NCBI GenBank assembly: GCA_033675545.1
Contig: JAWDGP010004872.1
Span: 1 to 64,000, forward strand
Direction: 5' to 3'
DNA length: 64,000 nt
Origin: Elysia crispata
Taxonomy: Eukaryota; Mollusca; Gastropoda; Plakobranchidae
Shown here: positions 13,264 through 25,795 of the stretch, in pieces
Layout: the number at the start of each line of letters is the position of its first letter
Position numbering within the stretch: the first letter of the stretch is position 1
Notes under the pieces: model-generated
What the model was told of the DNA's origin: nothing
The model's database searches: none
Seen by the model: only the letters and a program-made list of their open reading frames with translations
Translations under genes and position numbers: made by a program

Positions 13264-14329
13264 TTTTCATTAATCTTTAACGCACATTACAGGTGACGCA
13301 GACTGGTTCTCTATCAATCTGGAGCGCACATCACAGTTGACTCAAACTGGTTCTCCATCAATCTGGAGCGCACATCACAGGTGACGCAAACTGGTTCTCC
13401 ATCAATCTCGAGCGCACATAAAACTGGTTCTCCATCAATTTGGAGCGCACATCAAACTGGTTCTCCATCAATCTGAAGCGCACATCAATTTGGTTTTCCA
13501 TCAATCTGGAGCGCACATCAAACTCTTTCTCCATTAATCTGGGGCGTATATCACAGGTGACACAAACTGGTTCTCCATTCATCTGGAGCGCACATCAAAC
13601 TGGTTCTCCATCAATCTGGGGCGTATATCACAGGTGACGCAAACTGGTTCTCCATGAAACTGGAGCGCACATCACAGGTGACACAAACTGGTTCTCCACC
13701 AACCTGGAGCGCGTATCACAGGTGACGTCAACTGGTTCTCCACAAATATGGAGCGCACATCACAGGTGACACAAACTGGTTCTCCATTAATCTAGAGCGT
13801 ACATAAAACTGGTTCTCCATCAATCTGGAGCGCACATCAAACTTGTTTTCCATCAATCTGGAGCGCACATCACAGGTGACACAAGGTGGTTGTCCATCAA
13901 TCTGGAGCGCAAAACACAGGTGGCACAAACTGGTACTCCATCAAACTGGAGCGCACATCACAGGTGACGGAAACTGGTTCTCCATCAATCTAGAGCGCAC
14001 AACACAGGTGACGCATATTGGTTCTCCACCAATCTGGAGTGCACATAACCGGTGACGCAAACTGGTTCTCCATCAATCTGGACCGCACATCACAGGTGAC
14101 GCAAACTGGTTCTCCATCAATCTGGTGCGCACATCACAGGTGACACAAACTGGTTCTCCATCAATCTGGAGCGCACAACACAGGTGACACAAACTAGTTC
14201 TCCACCAATCTGGAGCGCTCTTTCCAGGTGACACAAACTGGTTCTCCATCAATCTGGAGCGCACATCATATGTGACGAAGCCTGGTTCTCCATCAATCTG
14301 GACGGCACATCAAACTGGTTCTCCATCAA

Positions 14330-17300
14330 TTTGGAGCGCACATCAAACTGATTCTCCATCAATATGGAGAGCACATCAAAGGTGACACAAACTGGTTCTA
14401 AATCAATCTGGAGCGCACATCATAGTGGACGCAAACTGGTTTTTCATTAATCTTTAACGCACATTAAAGGTGACGCAGACTGGTTCTCTATCAATCTGGA
14501 GCGCACATCACAGGTGACGCAAACTGGTTCTCCATCAATCTGGAGCGCACATCAAACTGGTTTCCCATCAATTTGGAGCGCTCATCAAACTGGTTCTCCA
14601 TCAATGTGGAGCGCAAATCAAATTGGTTTTCCATCAATCTGGAGCGCACATCAAACTCTTTCTCCATTAATCTGGAGCGTATTTCACCGGTGACACAAAT
14701 GGTTCTCCATTAATCTGGAGCGCACATCAAACTGGTTCTCAATTAAACTGGAGTGCACATCACAGGTGACACAAACTGGTTCTCCATCTATCTGGAGCGC
14801 ACGTCACAGGTGACGCAGACTGGTTCTTCATCAATCTGGAGCGCACATCAAACTGGTTCTCTATCAATGTGGAGCGCACATCACAGGTGACACAAACTGG
14901 TTCTCCACCAATCTGGAGCGCACATCACAGTTGGCACAAACTGGTTCTCCACCAGTCTGGAGCGCACATAAAAGGTGACACAAGCTGGTTCTCCATCAAT
15001 CTGGAGCGCACATCACAGATGACGCAAACTGGTTCTCCATCAATCTGGAGCGCACATCATAGGTGACGCAGACTGGTTCTCCATCAATCTGGAGCGCACA
15101 TCACAGGTGACGCAAACTGGTTCTCCATCGATCTGGAGTGTCATCAAAGGTGACGAAAACTGGTTCTCCATCAATCTGGAGCGCATATCACAGGTGAAAC
15201 AAACTGGTTCTCCACCAACCTGGACCGCACATCACAGGTGACACAAACTGGTTCTCAACTAATCTGGAGCGCACATCACAGGTGACATAAACTGGTTCTC
15301 CATCAATCTGGAGCGCACATCACAGGTGACGCAGACTGGTTCTCCATCAATCTGGAGCGCACATCACAGGTGACACAAACTGGATCTCCACCAACCTGGA
15401 GCGCACATCACAGGTGACGTCAACTAGTTCTCCACCAATATGGAGCGCACATCACAGGTGACACAAACTGGTTCTCCATTAATCTAGAGCGTACATAAAA
15501 CTGGTTCTCCATCAATCTGGAGCGCACATCAAACTGGTTCTCCATCAATTTGGAGCGCTCATCAAACTGGTTCTCCATCAATCTGGAGCGCAAATCAAAT
15601 TGGTTTTCCATCAATCTGGAGCGCACATGAAACTCTTTCTCCATTAATCTGGAGCGTATTTCACCGGTGACAAAAATGGTTCTCCATTAATCTGGAGCGC
15701 ACATCAAACTGGTTCTCCATTAAACTGGAGCGCACATCACAGGTGACACAAACTGGTTCTCCATCTATCTAGAGCGCACATCACAGATGACGCAGACTGG
15801 TTCTTTATCAATCTGGAGCGCACATCAAACTGGTTCTCTATCAATCTGGAGCGCACATCAAACTTGTTCTCGACCAATCTGGAGCGCACATCACTGGTGA
15901 CGCAGACTGGTTCTCTATCAATGTGGAGCGCACATCACAGGTGACACAAACTGGTTCTCCACCAATCTGGAGCGCACATCACAGTTGGCACAAACTGGTT
16001 GTCCACCAGTCTGGAGCGCACATAAAAGGTGACACAAGCTGGTTCTCCATCAATCTGGAGCGCACATCACAGATGACGCAAACTGGTTCTCCATCAATCT
16101 GGAGCGCACATCATAGGTGACGCAGACTGGTTCTCCATCAATCTGGAGCGCACATAACAGGTGACGCAAACTGGTTCTCCATCGATCTGGAGTGTCATCA
16201 AAGGTGACGAAAACTGGCTCTCCATCAATCTGGAGCGCACATTACAGGTGACACAAACTGGTTCTCCATCAATCTGGAGCGCACATCACAGGTGAAACAA
16301 ACTGGTTCTCCACCAACCTGGAGCGCACCTCACAGGTGACACAAACTGGTTCTCAACTAATCTGGAGCTCACATCACAGGTGACACAAACTGGTTCTCCA
16401 TCAATCTGGAGCGCACATCACAGGTGACACAAACTGGTTCTCCACCAATCTGGAGCGCACAACACACGTAAGGGAAACTGGTTCTCCACCAATCTGGAGT
16501 GCACATAACAGGTGAAGCAAACTGGTTCTCCATCAATCTTGAGCGCACATCACAGATGACACAAACTGTTTCTCCATCAATCTGGTGCGCACATCACAGG
16601 TGACACAAACTGGTTCTCCATCAATCAGGAGCGCACAAAACAGATGACACAAAATAGTTGTCCATCAATCTGGAGCGCACATCACATGTGACGCATCCTG
16701 TTTCTCCATCAATCTGGAGAGCACATCACAGGTGACACAAACTGGATATCCACCAATCTGGTGCGCACATTACAGGTGACGCAAACTGGTTCCTCATCAA
16801 TCTGGAGCGCACATCACAGGTGACGGAAACTGGTTCTCCATCGATATGAAGAGCACATCACAGGTGAGGCAAACTGGTTCTCCTTCAATCTGGAGCGCAC
16901 ATCACAGGTGACACAAACTGGTTATCCATCAATCTGGAGCGCACATCACAGTGGACGTAAACTGGTTTTTCATTAATCTTTAGCGCACATCACAGTTGAC
17001 GCAGACTGGTTCTACATCAATCTGGAGCGCACATCACAGGTGACGCAAACTGGTTCTCAATCAATCTGGACCGCACATCAAACTGGTTCTCCATCATTTA
17101 TGAGCGTTAATCACAGGTGACGCAAACTGGTTCTCCATCAATCTGGACCGCACAACAAACTGGTTCTCCATCAATCTGGAGCGTTAATCACAGGTGACGC
17201 AAACTGGTTCTCCATCAATATTGAGCGCACATCACAGGTGACGCAAACTGCTTCTTCTTCAATCTGGAGCGCACATCACAGGTGACGCAAACTGGTTCTC

Positions 17301-20300
17301 CATCAATCTGGACCGCACATCAAACTGGTTCTCCATAAATCTGGAGCGCATATTACAGGTGACACAAACTGGTTCTTCATCAATCTGGAGCGCATATTAC
17401 AGGTGACTCAAACTGGTTCTCCATCAATTTGGAGCGCATATTACAGGTGACACAAACTGGTTCTCCATCAATCTGGAGCGCATATTACAAGTGACACAAA
17501 CTGTTCTCCATCAATCAGGAGCGCATATTACAGGTGACACAAACTGGTTCTCCATCAATCTGGAGCGCACATAAAACTGCTTCTCCATCAATCTGGACCG
17601 CACATCAAACTGGTTCTCCATCAATCTGGAGCGCACATCACAGGTGACGCAGACTGGTTCTCCATCAATCTGGAGCGGACATCAAACTGATTCTCCATCA
17701 ATCTGGACCGCACATCAAACTGGTTCTCCATCAATCTTGAGCGCACATCACAGGTGACGCACACTGGTTCTCCATCAATCTGGAGCGCACATCACAGGTG
17801 ATGCAGACTGGTTCTCCATCAATCTGGAGCGCACATGAAACTGGTTCTCCATCAATTTGGAGCGCACATCAAACTGATTCTCTATCAATATGGAGAGCAC
17901 ATCAAAGGTGACACAAACTGGTTCTAAATCAATCTGGAGCGCACATCACAGTGGACGCAAACTGGTTTTTCATTAATCTTTAACGCACATTAAAGGTGAC
18001 GCAGACTGGTACTCTATCAATCTGGAGCGCACATCACAGGTGACGCAAACTGGTTCTCCATCAATCTGGAGCGCACATCAAACTGGTTCCCCATCAATTT
18101 GGAGCGCTCATCAAACTGGTTCTCCATCAATGTGGAGCGCAAATCAAATTGGTTTTCCATCAATCTGGAGCGCACATCAAACTCTTTCTCCATTAATCTG
18201 GAGCGTATTTCACCGGTGACACAAATGGTTCTCCATTAATCTGGAGCGCACATCAAACTGGTTCTCAATTAAACTGGAGTGCACATCACAGGTGACACAA
18301 ACTGGTTCTCCATCTATCTGGAGCGCACGTCACAGGTGACGCAGACTGGTTCTTCATCAATCTGGAGCGCACATCAAACTGGTTCTCTATCAATGTGGAG
18401 CGCACATCACAGGTGACACAAACTGGTTCTCCACCAATCTGGAGCGCACATCACAGTTGGCACAAACTGGTTCTCCACCAGTCTGGAGCGCACATAAAAG
18501 GTGACACAAGCTGGTTCTCCATCAATCTGGAGCGCACATCACAGATGACGCAAACTGGTTCTCCATCAATCTGGAGCGCACATCATAGGTGACGCAGACT
18601 GGTTCTCCATCAATCTGGAGCGCACATCACAGGTGACGCAAACTGGTTCTCCATCGATCTGGAGTGTCATCAAAGGTGACGAAAACTGGTTCTCCATCAA
18701 TCTGGAGCGCATATCACAGGTGAAACAAACTGGTTCTCCACCAACCTGGACCGCACATCACAGGTGACACAAACTGGTTCTCAACTAATCTGGAGCGCAC
18801 ATCACAGGTGACATAAACTGGTTCTCCATCAATCTGGAGCGCACATCACAGGTGACGCAGACTGGTTCTCCATCAATCTGGAGCGCACATCACAGGTGAC
18901 ACAAACTGGATCTCCACCAACCTGGAGCGCACATCACAGGTGACGTCAACTAGTTCTCCACCAATATGGAGCGCACATCACAGGTGACACAAACTGGTTC
19001 TCCATTAATCTAGAGCGTACATAAAACTGGTTCTCCATCAATCTGGAGCGCACATCAAACTGGTTCTCCATCAATTTGGAGCGCTCATCAAACTGGTTCT
19101 CCATCAATCTGGAGCGCAAATCAAATTGGTTTTCCATCAATCTGGACCGCACATCAAACTCTTTCTCCATTAATCTGGAGCGTATTTCACCGGTGACAAA
19201 AATGGTTCTCCATTAATCTGGAGCGCACATCAAACTGGTTCTCCATTAAACTGGAGCGCACATCACAGGTGACAAAAACTGGTTCTCCATCTATCTAGAG
19301 CGCACATCAGAGATGACGCAGACTGGTTCTTTATCAATCTGGAGCGCACATCAAACTGGTTCTCTATCAATCTGGAGCGCACATCAAACTTGTTCTCGAC
19401 CAATCTGGAGCGCACATCACTGGTGACGCAGACTGGTTCTCTATCAATGTGGAGCGCACATCACAGGTGACACAAACTGGTTCTCCACCAATCTGGAGCG
19501 CACATCACAGTTGGCACAAACTGGTTGTCCACCAGTCTGGAGCGCACATAAAAGGTGACATAAGCTGGTTCTCCATCAATCTGGAGCGCACATCACAGAT
19601 GACGCAAACTGGTTCTCCATCAATCTGGAGCGCACATCATAGGTGACGCAGACTGGTTCTCCATCAATCTGGAGCGCACATAACAGGTGACGCAAACTGG
19701 TTCTCCATCGATCTGGAGTGTCATCAAAGGTGACGAAAACTGGCTCTCCATCAATCTGGAGCGCACATTACAGGTGACACAAACTGGTTCTCCATCAATC
19801 TGGAGCGCACATCACAGGTGAAACAAACTGGTTCTCCACCAACCTGGAGCGCACCTCACAGGTGACACAAACTGGTTCTCAACTAATCTGGAGCTCACAT
19901 CACAGGTGACATAAACTGGTTCTCCATCAATCTGGAGCGCACATCATAGGTGACACAAACGGGTTCTCCACCAATCTGGAGCGCACAACACACGTAAGGG
20001 AAACTGGTTCTCCACCAATCTGGAGTGCACATAACAGGTGAAGCAAACTGGTTCTCCATCAATCTTGAGCGCACATCACAGATGACACAAACTGTTTCTC
20101 CATCAATCTGGTGCGCACATCACAGGTGACACAAACTGGTTCTCCATCAATCAGGAGCGCACAAAACAGATGACACAAAATAGTTGTCCATCAATCTGGA
20201 GCGCACATCACATGTGACGCATCCTGGTTCTCCATCAATCTGGAGAGCACATCACAGGTGACACAAACTGGATATCCACCAATCTGGTGCGCACATTACA

Positions 20301-21381
20301 GGTGACGCAAACTGGTTCCTCATCAATCTGGAGCGCACATCACAGGTGACGGAAACTGGTTCTCCATCGATATGAAGAGCACATCACAGGTGAGGCAAAC
20401 TGGTTCTCCATCAATCTGGAGCGCACATCACAGGTGACACAAACTGGTTATCCATCAATCTGGAGCGCACATCACAGTGGACGTAAACTGGTTTTTCATT
20501 AATCTTTAGCGCACATCACAGTTGACGCAGACTGGTTCTACATCAATCTGGAGCGCACATCACAGGTGACGCAAACTGGTTCTCAATCAATCTGGACCGC
20601 ACATCAAACTGGTTCTCCATCATTTATGAGCGTTAATCACAGGTGACGCAAACTGGTTCTCCATCAATCTGGACCGCACAACAAACTGGTTCTCCATCAA
20701 TCTGGAGCGTTAATCACAGGTGACGCAAACTGGTTCTCCATCAATATTGAGCGCACATCACAGGTGACGCAAACTGGTTCTTCTTCAATCTGGAGCGCAC
20801 ATCACAGGTGACGCAAACTGGTTCTCCATCAATCTGGACCGCACATCAAACTGGTTCTCCATAAATCTGGAGCGCATATTACAGGTGACACAAACTGGTT
20901 CTTCATCAATCTGGAGCGCATATTACAGGTGACACAAACTGGTTCTCCATCAATTTGGAGCGCATATTACAGGTGACACAAACTGGTTCTCCATCAATCT
21001 GGAGCGCATATTACAAGTGACACAAACTGTTCTCCATCAATCAGGAGCGCATATTACAGGTGACACAAACTGGTTCTCCATCAATCTGGAGCGCACATCA
21101 AACTGCTTCTCCATCAATCTGGACCGCACATCAAACTGGTTCTCCATCAATCTGGAGCGCACATCACAGGTGACGCAGACTGGTTCTCCATCAATCTGGA
21201 GCGGACATCAAACTGATTCTCCATCAATCTGGACCGCACATCAAACTGGTTCTCCATCAATCTTGAGCGCACATCACAGGTGACGCACACTGGTTCTCCA
21301 TCAATCTGGAGCGCACATCACAGGTGACGCAGACTGGTTCTCCATCAATCTGGAGCGCACATGAAACTGGTTCTCCATCAA
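14330..21381. repeat. Higher-order repeat B, two copies of 3,526 bp
   Basis: Copy 1 runs from about 14330 to 17855 and copy 2 from 17856 to 21381. Marker monomers at 14440 and 16966 reappear at 17966 and 20492, both exactly 3,526 bp later, and the order of monomer variants is the same with few differences. Within each copy a 1,054-bp sub-block is also duplicated (14869/15923 and 18395/19449). The near identity points to a recent duplication. Confidence 0.92.
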
Positions 21382-21565
21382 TCTGGAGAGCACATCAAAC
21401 TGGTTCTCCATCAATCTGGAGCGCACATCACAGGTGACGGACACTGGTTCTCCATCAATCTGGAGCGCACATCACAGGTGACGGACACTGGTTCTCCATC
21501 AATCTGGAGCGCACATCACAGGTGACGGACACTGGTTCTCCATCAATCTGAAGCGCACATCACAC

Positions 21566-22609
<1,044 letters not shown>

Positions 22610-22637
22610 CTGAGTGTCTTGTCTCGCCCACTCTCTA
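22610..22637 (+). repeat. Left copy of a 28-bp direct repeat
   Basis: CTGAGTGTCTTGTCTCGCCC, then ACTCTCTA. It matches 23044-23071 with one mismatch and directly abuts the left end of the element at 22638. Confidence 0.9.
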
Positions 22638-23038
22638 AGGCTGGGACAGTTCCCGTAAAAGTAATCAGTAATCACGGATGTTACTGATGAAACGGTTCCA
22701 CGGATATCAGCGGAAATCAATGAGACACTGAGAACCGTCGATGTGATCATGGCATTTTGACCTTGTATCAACGGGAGATTCCGTCATCACTTCTCACTTC
22801 ACGGGATATGATTACTTTTTTTGTATTTCGGGACCCAGCTGATCTTAGCCTACCGTCAGCTCCGTAACCTCTCGTAACCTCTCCTCATTTCACCTGAAAT
22901 GAATACTTTTTTGAATTCGCGACCCCCTTATCACCACTCCGGAAATGATTACTGTTCTAATTACCGGGATCCCGTAGATCTTCTACAATGGGACCCCGGT
23001 AATCGTGATTACTTAAAAATTGGGATTCGTCACAGCCT
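22638..23038. mobile_element. Non-autonomous element with degenerate inverted ends
   Basis: The left end reads AGGCTGGGACAGTTCCC and then GTAATCAGTAATCACGG. The right end, reverse-complemented, reads AGGCTGTGACGAATCCC and then AAGTAATCACGATTACC. The interior is rich in GTAATCA/TGATTAC and GGGACCC motifs in both orientations. No coding frame is credible. The superfamily is not identified. Confidence 0.55.
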
Positions 23039-23043
23039 CACCC

Positions 23044-23071
23044 CTGAGGGTCTTGTCTCGCCCACTCTCTA
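23044..23071 (+). repeat. Right copy of the 28-bp direct repeat
   Basis: Matches 22610-22637 with a single T/G difference. It lies 5 bp beyond the right inverted end of the first element and 1 bp before the left end of the next. Confidence 0.9.
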
Positions 23072-23072
23072 T

Positions 23073-23648
23073 AGCCCCCTTCAGACGTACAGTTTTTTGT
23101 ATCCGATAAAGCCACCCGGTCAGTCCATGAAAATAAAAATAGTAGTGCAAAGAAGCGGCTTGACAAAAATCGTACCGGATAGCTTGATATCTGGCGCAGC
23201 TAGATATTTCCCATCCGGTGGACATCCAGTGAACTGGGGCACTGGCGCCTCGAGGTCTTTACTTTGATTTTGCCGCGCGCGGAGCTAAAAATACAAATAA
23301 AAATATTTTGAATTACTGGTCCAATCTAAAAATTAATACGATTTTCGTGATCAGCGACCTTCAATTAGTCAATTACACGCGGGTAACAGAATTTAACGAT
23401 AAATTAAAAAATAAAAAATTCGAAATCATGTTGATCATCCTCCATTTTTGTGAACGTTTTGAATTTCGCGCGAACTAGATACGACAACCCAATGATGTCA
23501 TCATCTAGGCCAAGATTTGAATGATCAGGTCAACTGATATCCAACTGATGCATGTAAACGGTCATATGATTGCTAATCCGGTTAGTGTCAGTTTCAACTG
23601 ACCGGATGGCTTTACCAGATACAAAAAACTGTACCTCTGAAGGGGGCT
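23073..23648. mobile_element. 576-bp MITE with inverted repeats of about 50 bp
   Basis: The left end starts AGCCCCCTTCAGACGTACAG and continues TTTTTTGTATCCGATAAAGC. The right end, reverse-complemented, starts AGCCCCCTTCAGAGGTACAG and continues TTTTTTGTATCTGGTAAAGC; both go on to a CCGGTCAGT segment. TAT flanks the element on both sides (23070-23072 and 23649-23651), a candidate 3-bp target duplication. The AT-rich interior has no transposase. The superfamily cannot be fixed by eye. Confidence 0.85.
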
Positions 23649-23683
23649 TATTACAAACTTCAGTCAAAAGCGACCCGACTTGA

Positions 23684-23709
23684 TTTGGCGGGAAAACAAC
23701 GGTCACGTG
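23684..23709. promoter_or_regulatory. Promoter-like patch: E2F site plus CACGTG E-box
   Basis: TTTGGCGGGAAAA (23684-23696) matches the classical E2F/DP consensus, and CACGTG (23704-23709) is a canonical E-box for USF/MYC-type bHLH proteins, only 7 bp away. The following 90 bp are CpG-rich (CTGCGGCGG, CTCGGCGGTCCGTACGG), unlike the AT-rich surroundings. This suggests a transcription start region, possibly for the plus-strand gene whose 3' exons lie at 41-47.6 kb. That link is an inference. Confidence 0.45.
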
Positions 23710-23809
23710 GTAAGAGCAGAGCTACTGCGGCGGTTTGCCCACTAGCTTCGTCCTATCTGTTCTCGGCGGTCCGTACGGATGTGACACTCGGCACGTCTCA
23801 GTATCATTG

Positions 23810-24179
23810 AAAAACAATTTTGCCACAACGCTTAACAATATATTGGGTTTGACTAAACTTGGGGTGGAACATTGATCTAGAATCTAGATTAAAACTTGAC
23901 ATTCTAGAGATCTGAACTAGGCTTAGATCTAGATCAAGGATTTACGATCGAAAATAAAAAAAATCTTTTTATCAGAGCTGAGTCCCCAAAATAATGTCTA
24001 GATCTAGATCTAGATGACAGAAAAATAAATTATAGGATCAAGTCGTATGCAATTTTTAGAGCAAGTTAACTTATAACTAGATTTGGCGAAGACTTAACAG
24101 ACAAATAGAATGGCTCGTAGAGCTGGTTAAAATCTATTAAACTAAATTTAGTTTTAGGTCTAGATCTAGATCTAGATGC
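23810..24179. other. AGATCT-motif rich spacer
   Basis: At least five chains of the overlapping palindromes AGATCT and TCTAGA occur (for example near 23876, 23926, 24000 and 24160). No gene seen. Confidence 0.6.
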
Positions 24180-24495
24180 ACATGAAGATCGAAAAGAAAC
24201 GCCCAATTTTAAATTTAGAACTAGATCTAGATCTACGTGCACATTGAAAAGAAACGCCCAACTGTAAATTTAGAACTAGATCTAGATCTACGTGCACATC
24301 GAAAAGAAACGCCCAACTTTATATTTAGAACTAGATCTAGATCTACGTGCACATTGAAAAGAAACGCCCAACTGTAAATTTAGAACTAGATCTAGATCTA
24401 CGTGCACATCGAAAAGAAACGCCCAACTGTAAATTTAGAACTAGATCTAGATCAACGTGCACATCGAAAAGAAATGCTCAACTTTATATTTAGAA
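24180..24495. repeat. 55-bp tandem repeat built on AGATCTAGATCT
   Basis: CGTGCAC recurs at 24236, 24291, 24346, 24401 and 24456, exactly 55 bp apart. Each unit contains GAAAAGAAACGCCCAA, then TTTAGAACTAGATCTAGATC. Units are nearly identical; the last is decayed. Confidence 0.96.
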
Positions 24496-24767
24496 CTGCA
24501 CAGGAAGACAAAGAACAAAATGTCAACTCCCAAGCGATGCTGAACTCGACACACTCATAAGAAAAGTAAGATATAAATATATTTATGTCCAGAACTTTAG
24601 AGCTAGATCAAGATCATAAAGATCTTTGCTAAGTTTTCACCGCTGCCGAACCACCCTATTTTTTGTCCGCGGCCGGCCAGCCCCAAACACAAAGAAAGCA
24701 GGATGATTTGTCTAGCCTCACCAGGGCCGCTCATTCTGGATGACTTTGTTTTGTTGTTGGTTTCAAA
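24496..24767. other. Unassigned spacer
   Basis: No gene recognised; a short GC-rich patch (GTCCGCGGCCGGCCAGCCCC) lies at about 24665. Confidence 0.5.
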
Positions 24768-25795
24768 ATGTCCAACATCTTTCTCTCTTCCTTCCCCCTC
24801 CTCTCTATCTCTCTTTTCCTCTCCTATGATATAACATCTTTTTTCACATTTCCCTTCCTTCTATATTTCATTTCCCTTCCCCCTCCCCTTCTGTCTCTCC
24901 ACCCTCTTTATCTCCTCTCCTGTTTCTATCGCTTCTCTCTCCTCATCTTCTCCCCTCCTCTTTCTATATCTCATCTCCTCTCTCTTTCTCTCCCTTTTTT
25001 TCACCCCTCCTCTCCTTTCTACTTTCCACCTTTTCCGAGATGTTTTCTCTCTCTTCCCCTCTCTCTATCTTTCCTTTCCCCTCCTGCCTCTCTTCTTTCT
25101 ATCTTCTCTTCCCTTCTATCTTCTCCCCTCATTCTCTCTTTTATTTCCCTTCCTGTCTTCTTCCCCCCTCTCTTTCTCTCCCTTTCCTCTCTATCTCGCC
25201 TTTCCTTTCCCCTCCTGTCTTCTTCTGCCCTCTTTCTATCTCTCCTCTCCTCATTTCCTTCTCTCTCCCCATTCTCTTTCTCTCTTTTCAATTCTCTTCT
25301 CTCCTCTCCTCTTTCAATCTCAATTATTACCCGCCACCTTTGTCCCTCTAACTTTTTCTTCTACCCACCTGTCTTCTCTTGTCTTTCTATCTCTTATCTC
25401 TTCTGCTATCTTCGCCCCTTTGTCTGCCCTTCAAGGTCATGACCTATCACACATCCTGTCTCTCCTCTCTTCTCTTTCCTGTCATATCAACTCTGTCTCT
25501 TCTCTCTTCTCTTTCCTGCCATCTTATCCCCTCTCTGTCTCTCCTCTCTTGTCATGTTTCTATCTCTTCCTTTACCTGCCATCTTATTACCTCTCTGTCT
25601 CTCCTCTCTTCTCCTGTTTCTATCTCTTCTCTTTCCTGTCATCTTATCCCCTCTGTCTCTCCTCTCTTCTCCTGTTTCTATCTTTTCTCTTTCCTGCCAT
25701 CTTATCACCTCTCTGTCTCTCCTCTCTTCTCCTGTTTCTATCTCTTCTCTTTCCTGTCATCTTATCCCTTCTCTGTCTCTCCTTTTGGAAAGAGT
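24768..25795. repeat. 1-kb polypyrimidine tract with minisatellite
   Basis: Almost pure C/T for about 1 kb on the plus strand. From about 25440 to 25785 it is a minisatellite of roughly 60 bp with units containing CTCTCCTCTCTTCTCCTGTT and TTTCCTGTCATCTTATC. Ser/Leu/Pro-rich open frames here are artefacts of composition. Long polypurine-polypyrimidine mirror tracts can form triplex (H-DNA). Confidence 0.92.

Larger units (their letters stand above)
6245..21565. repeat. 15.3-kb satellite array, 44-bp and 33-bp monomers
   Basis: An unbroken array of roughly 350-380 monomers. The common monomer is 44 bp, measured for instance from 7394 to 7438 to 7482. A short form is 33 bp (8168, 8201, 8234) and lacks exactly 11 bp around the CAGGTGACACA segment. 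Each regular monomer contains CTCCATCAATCTGGAG, a 5-bp dyad (CTCCA/TGGAG) around a 6-base loop. The long form also has TCACAGGTGA, a TCAC/GTGA dyad holding a CAGGTG E-box. Variation is mainly ACA/ACG after GTG, CATCAA/CACCAA, and single substitutions. Many frames of 60-115 codons are open on both strands because 33 is a multiple of three. They carry only the repeating ERTSNWFSINL-type peptide, so I do not call proteins. Function unknown. Confidence 0.98.

Noticed and set aside
6245-21565. Dozens of 60-115 codon frames on both strands
   Set aside because: They are periodic translations of the satellite, open on both strands at once, with no start or splice context and frames that break wherever a 44-bp monomer follows a 33-bp one.
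6245-21565. CRISPR array
   Set aside because: There are no unique spacers between constant repeats; the whole unit repeats, and the context is eukaryotic.
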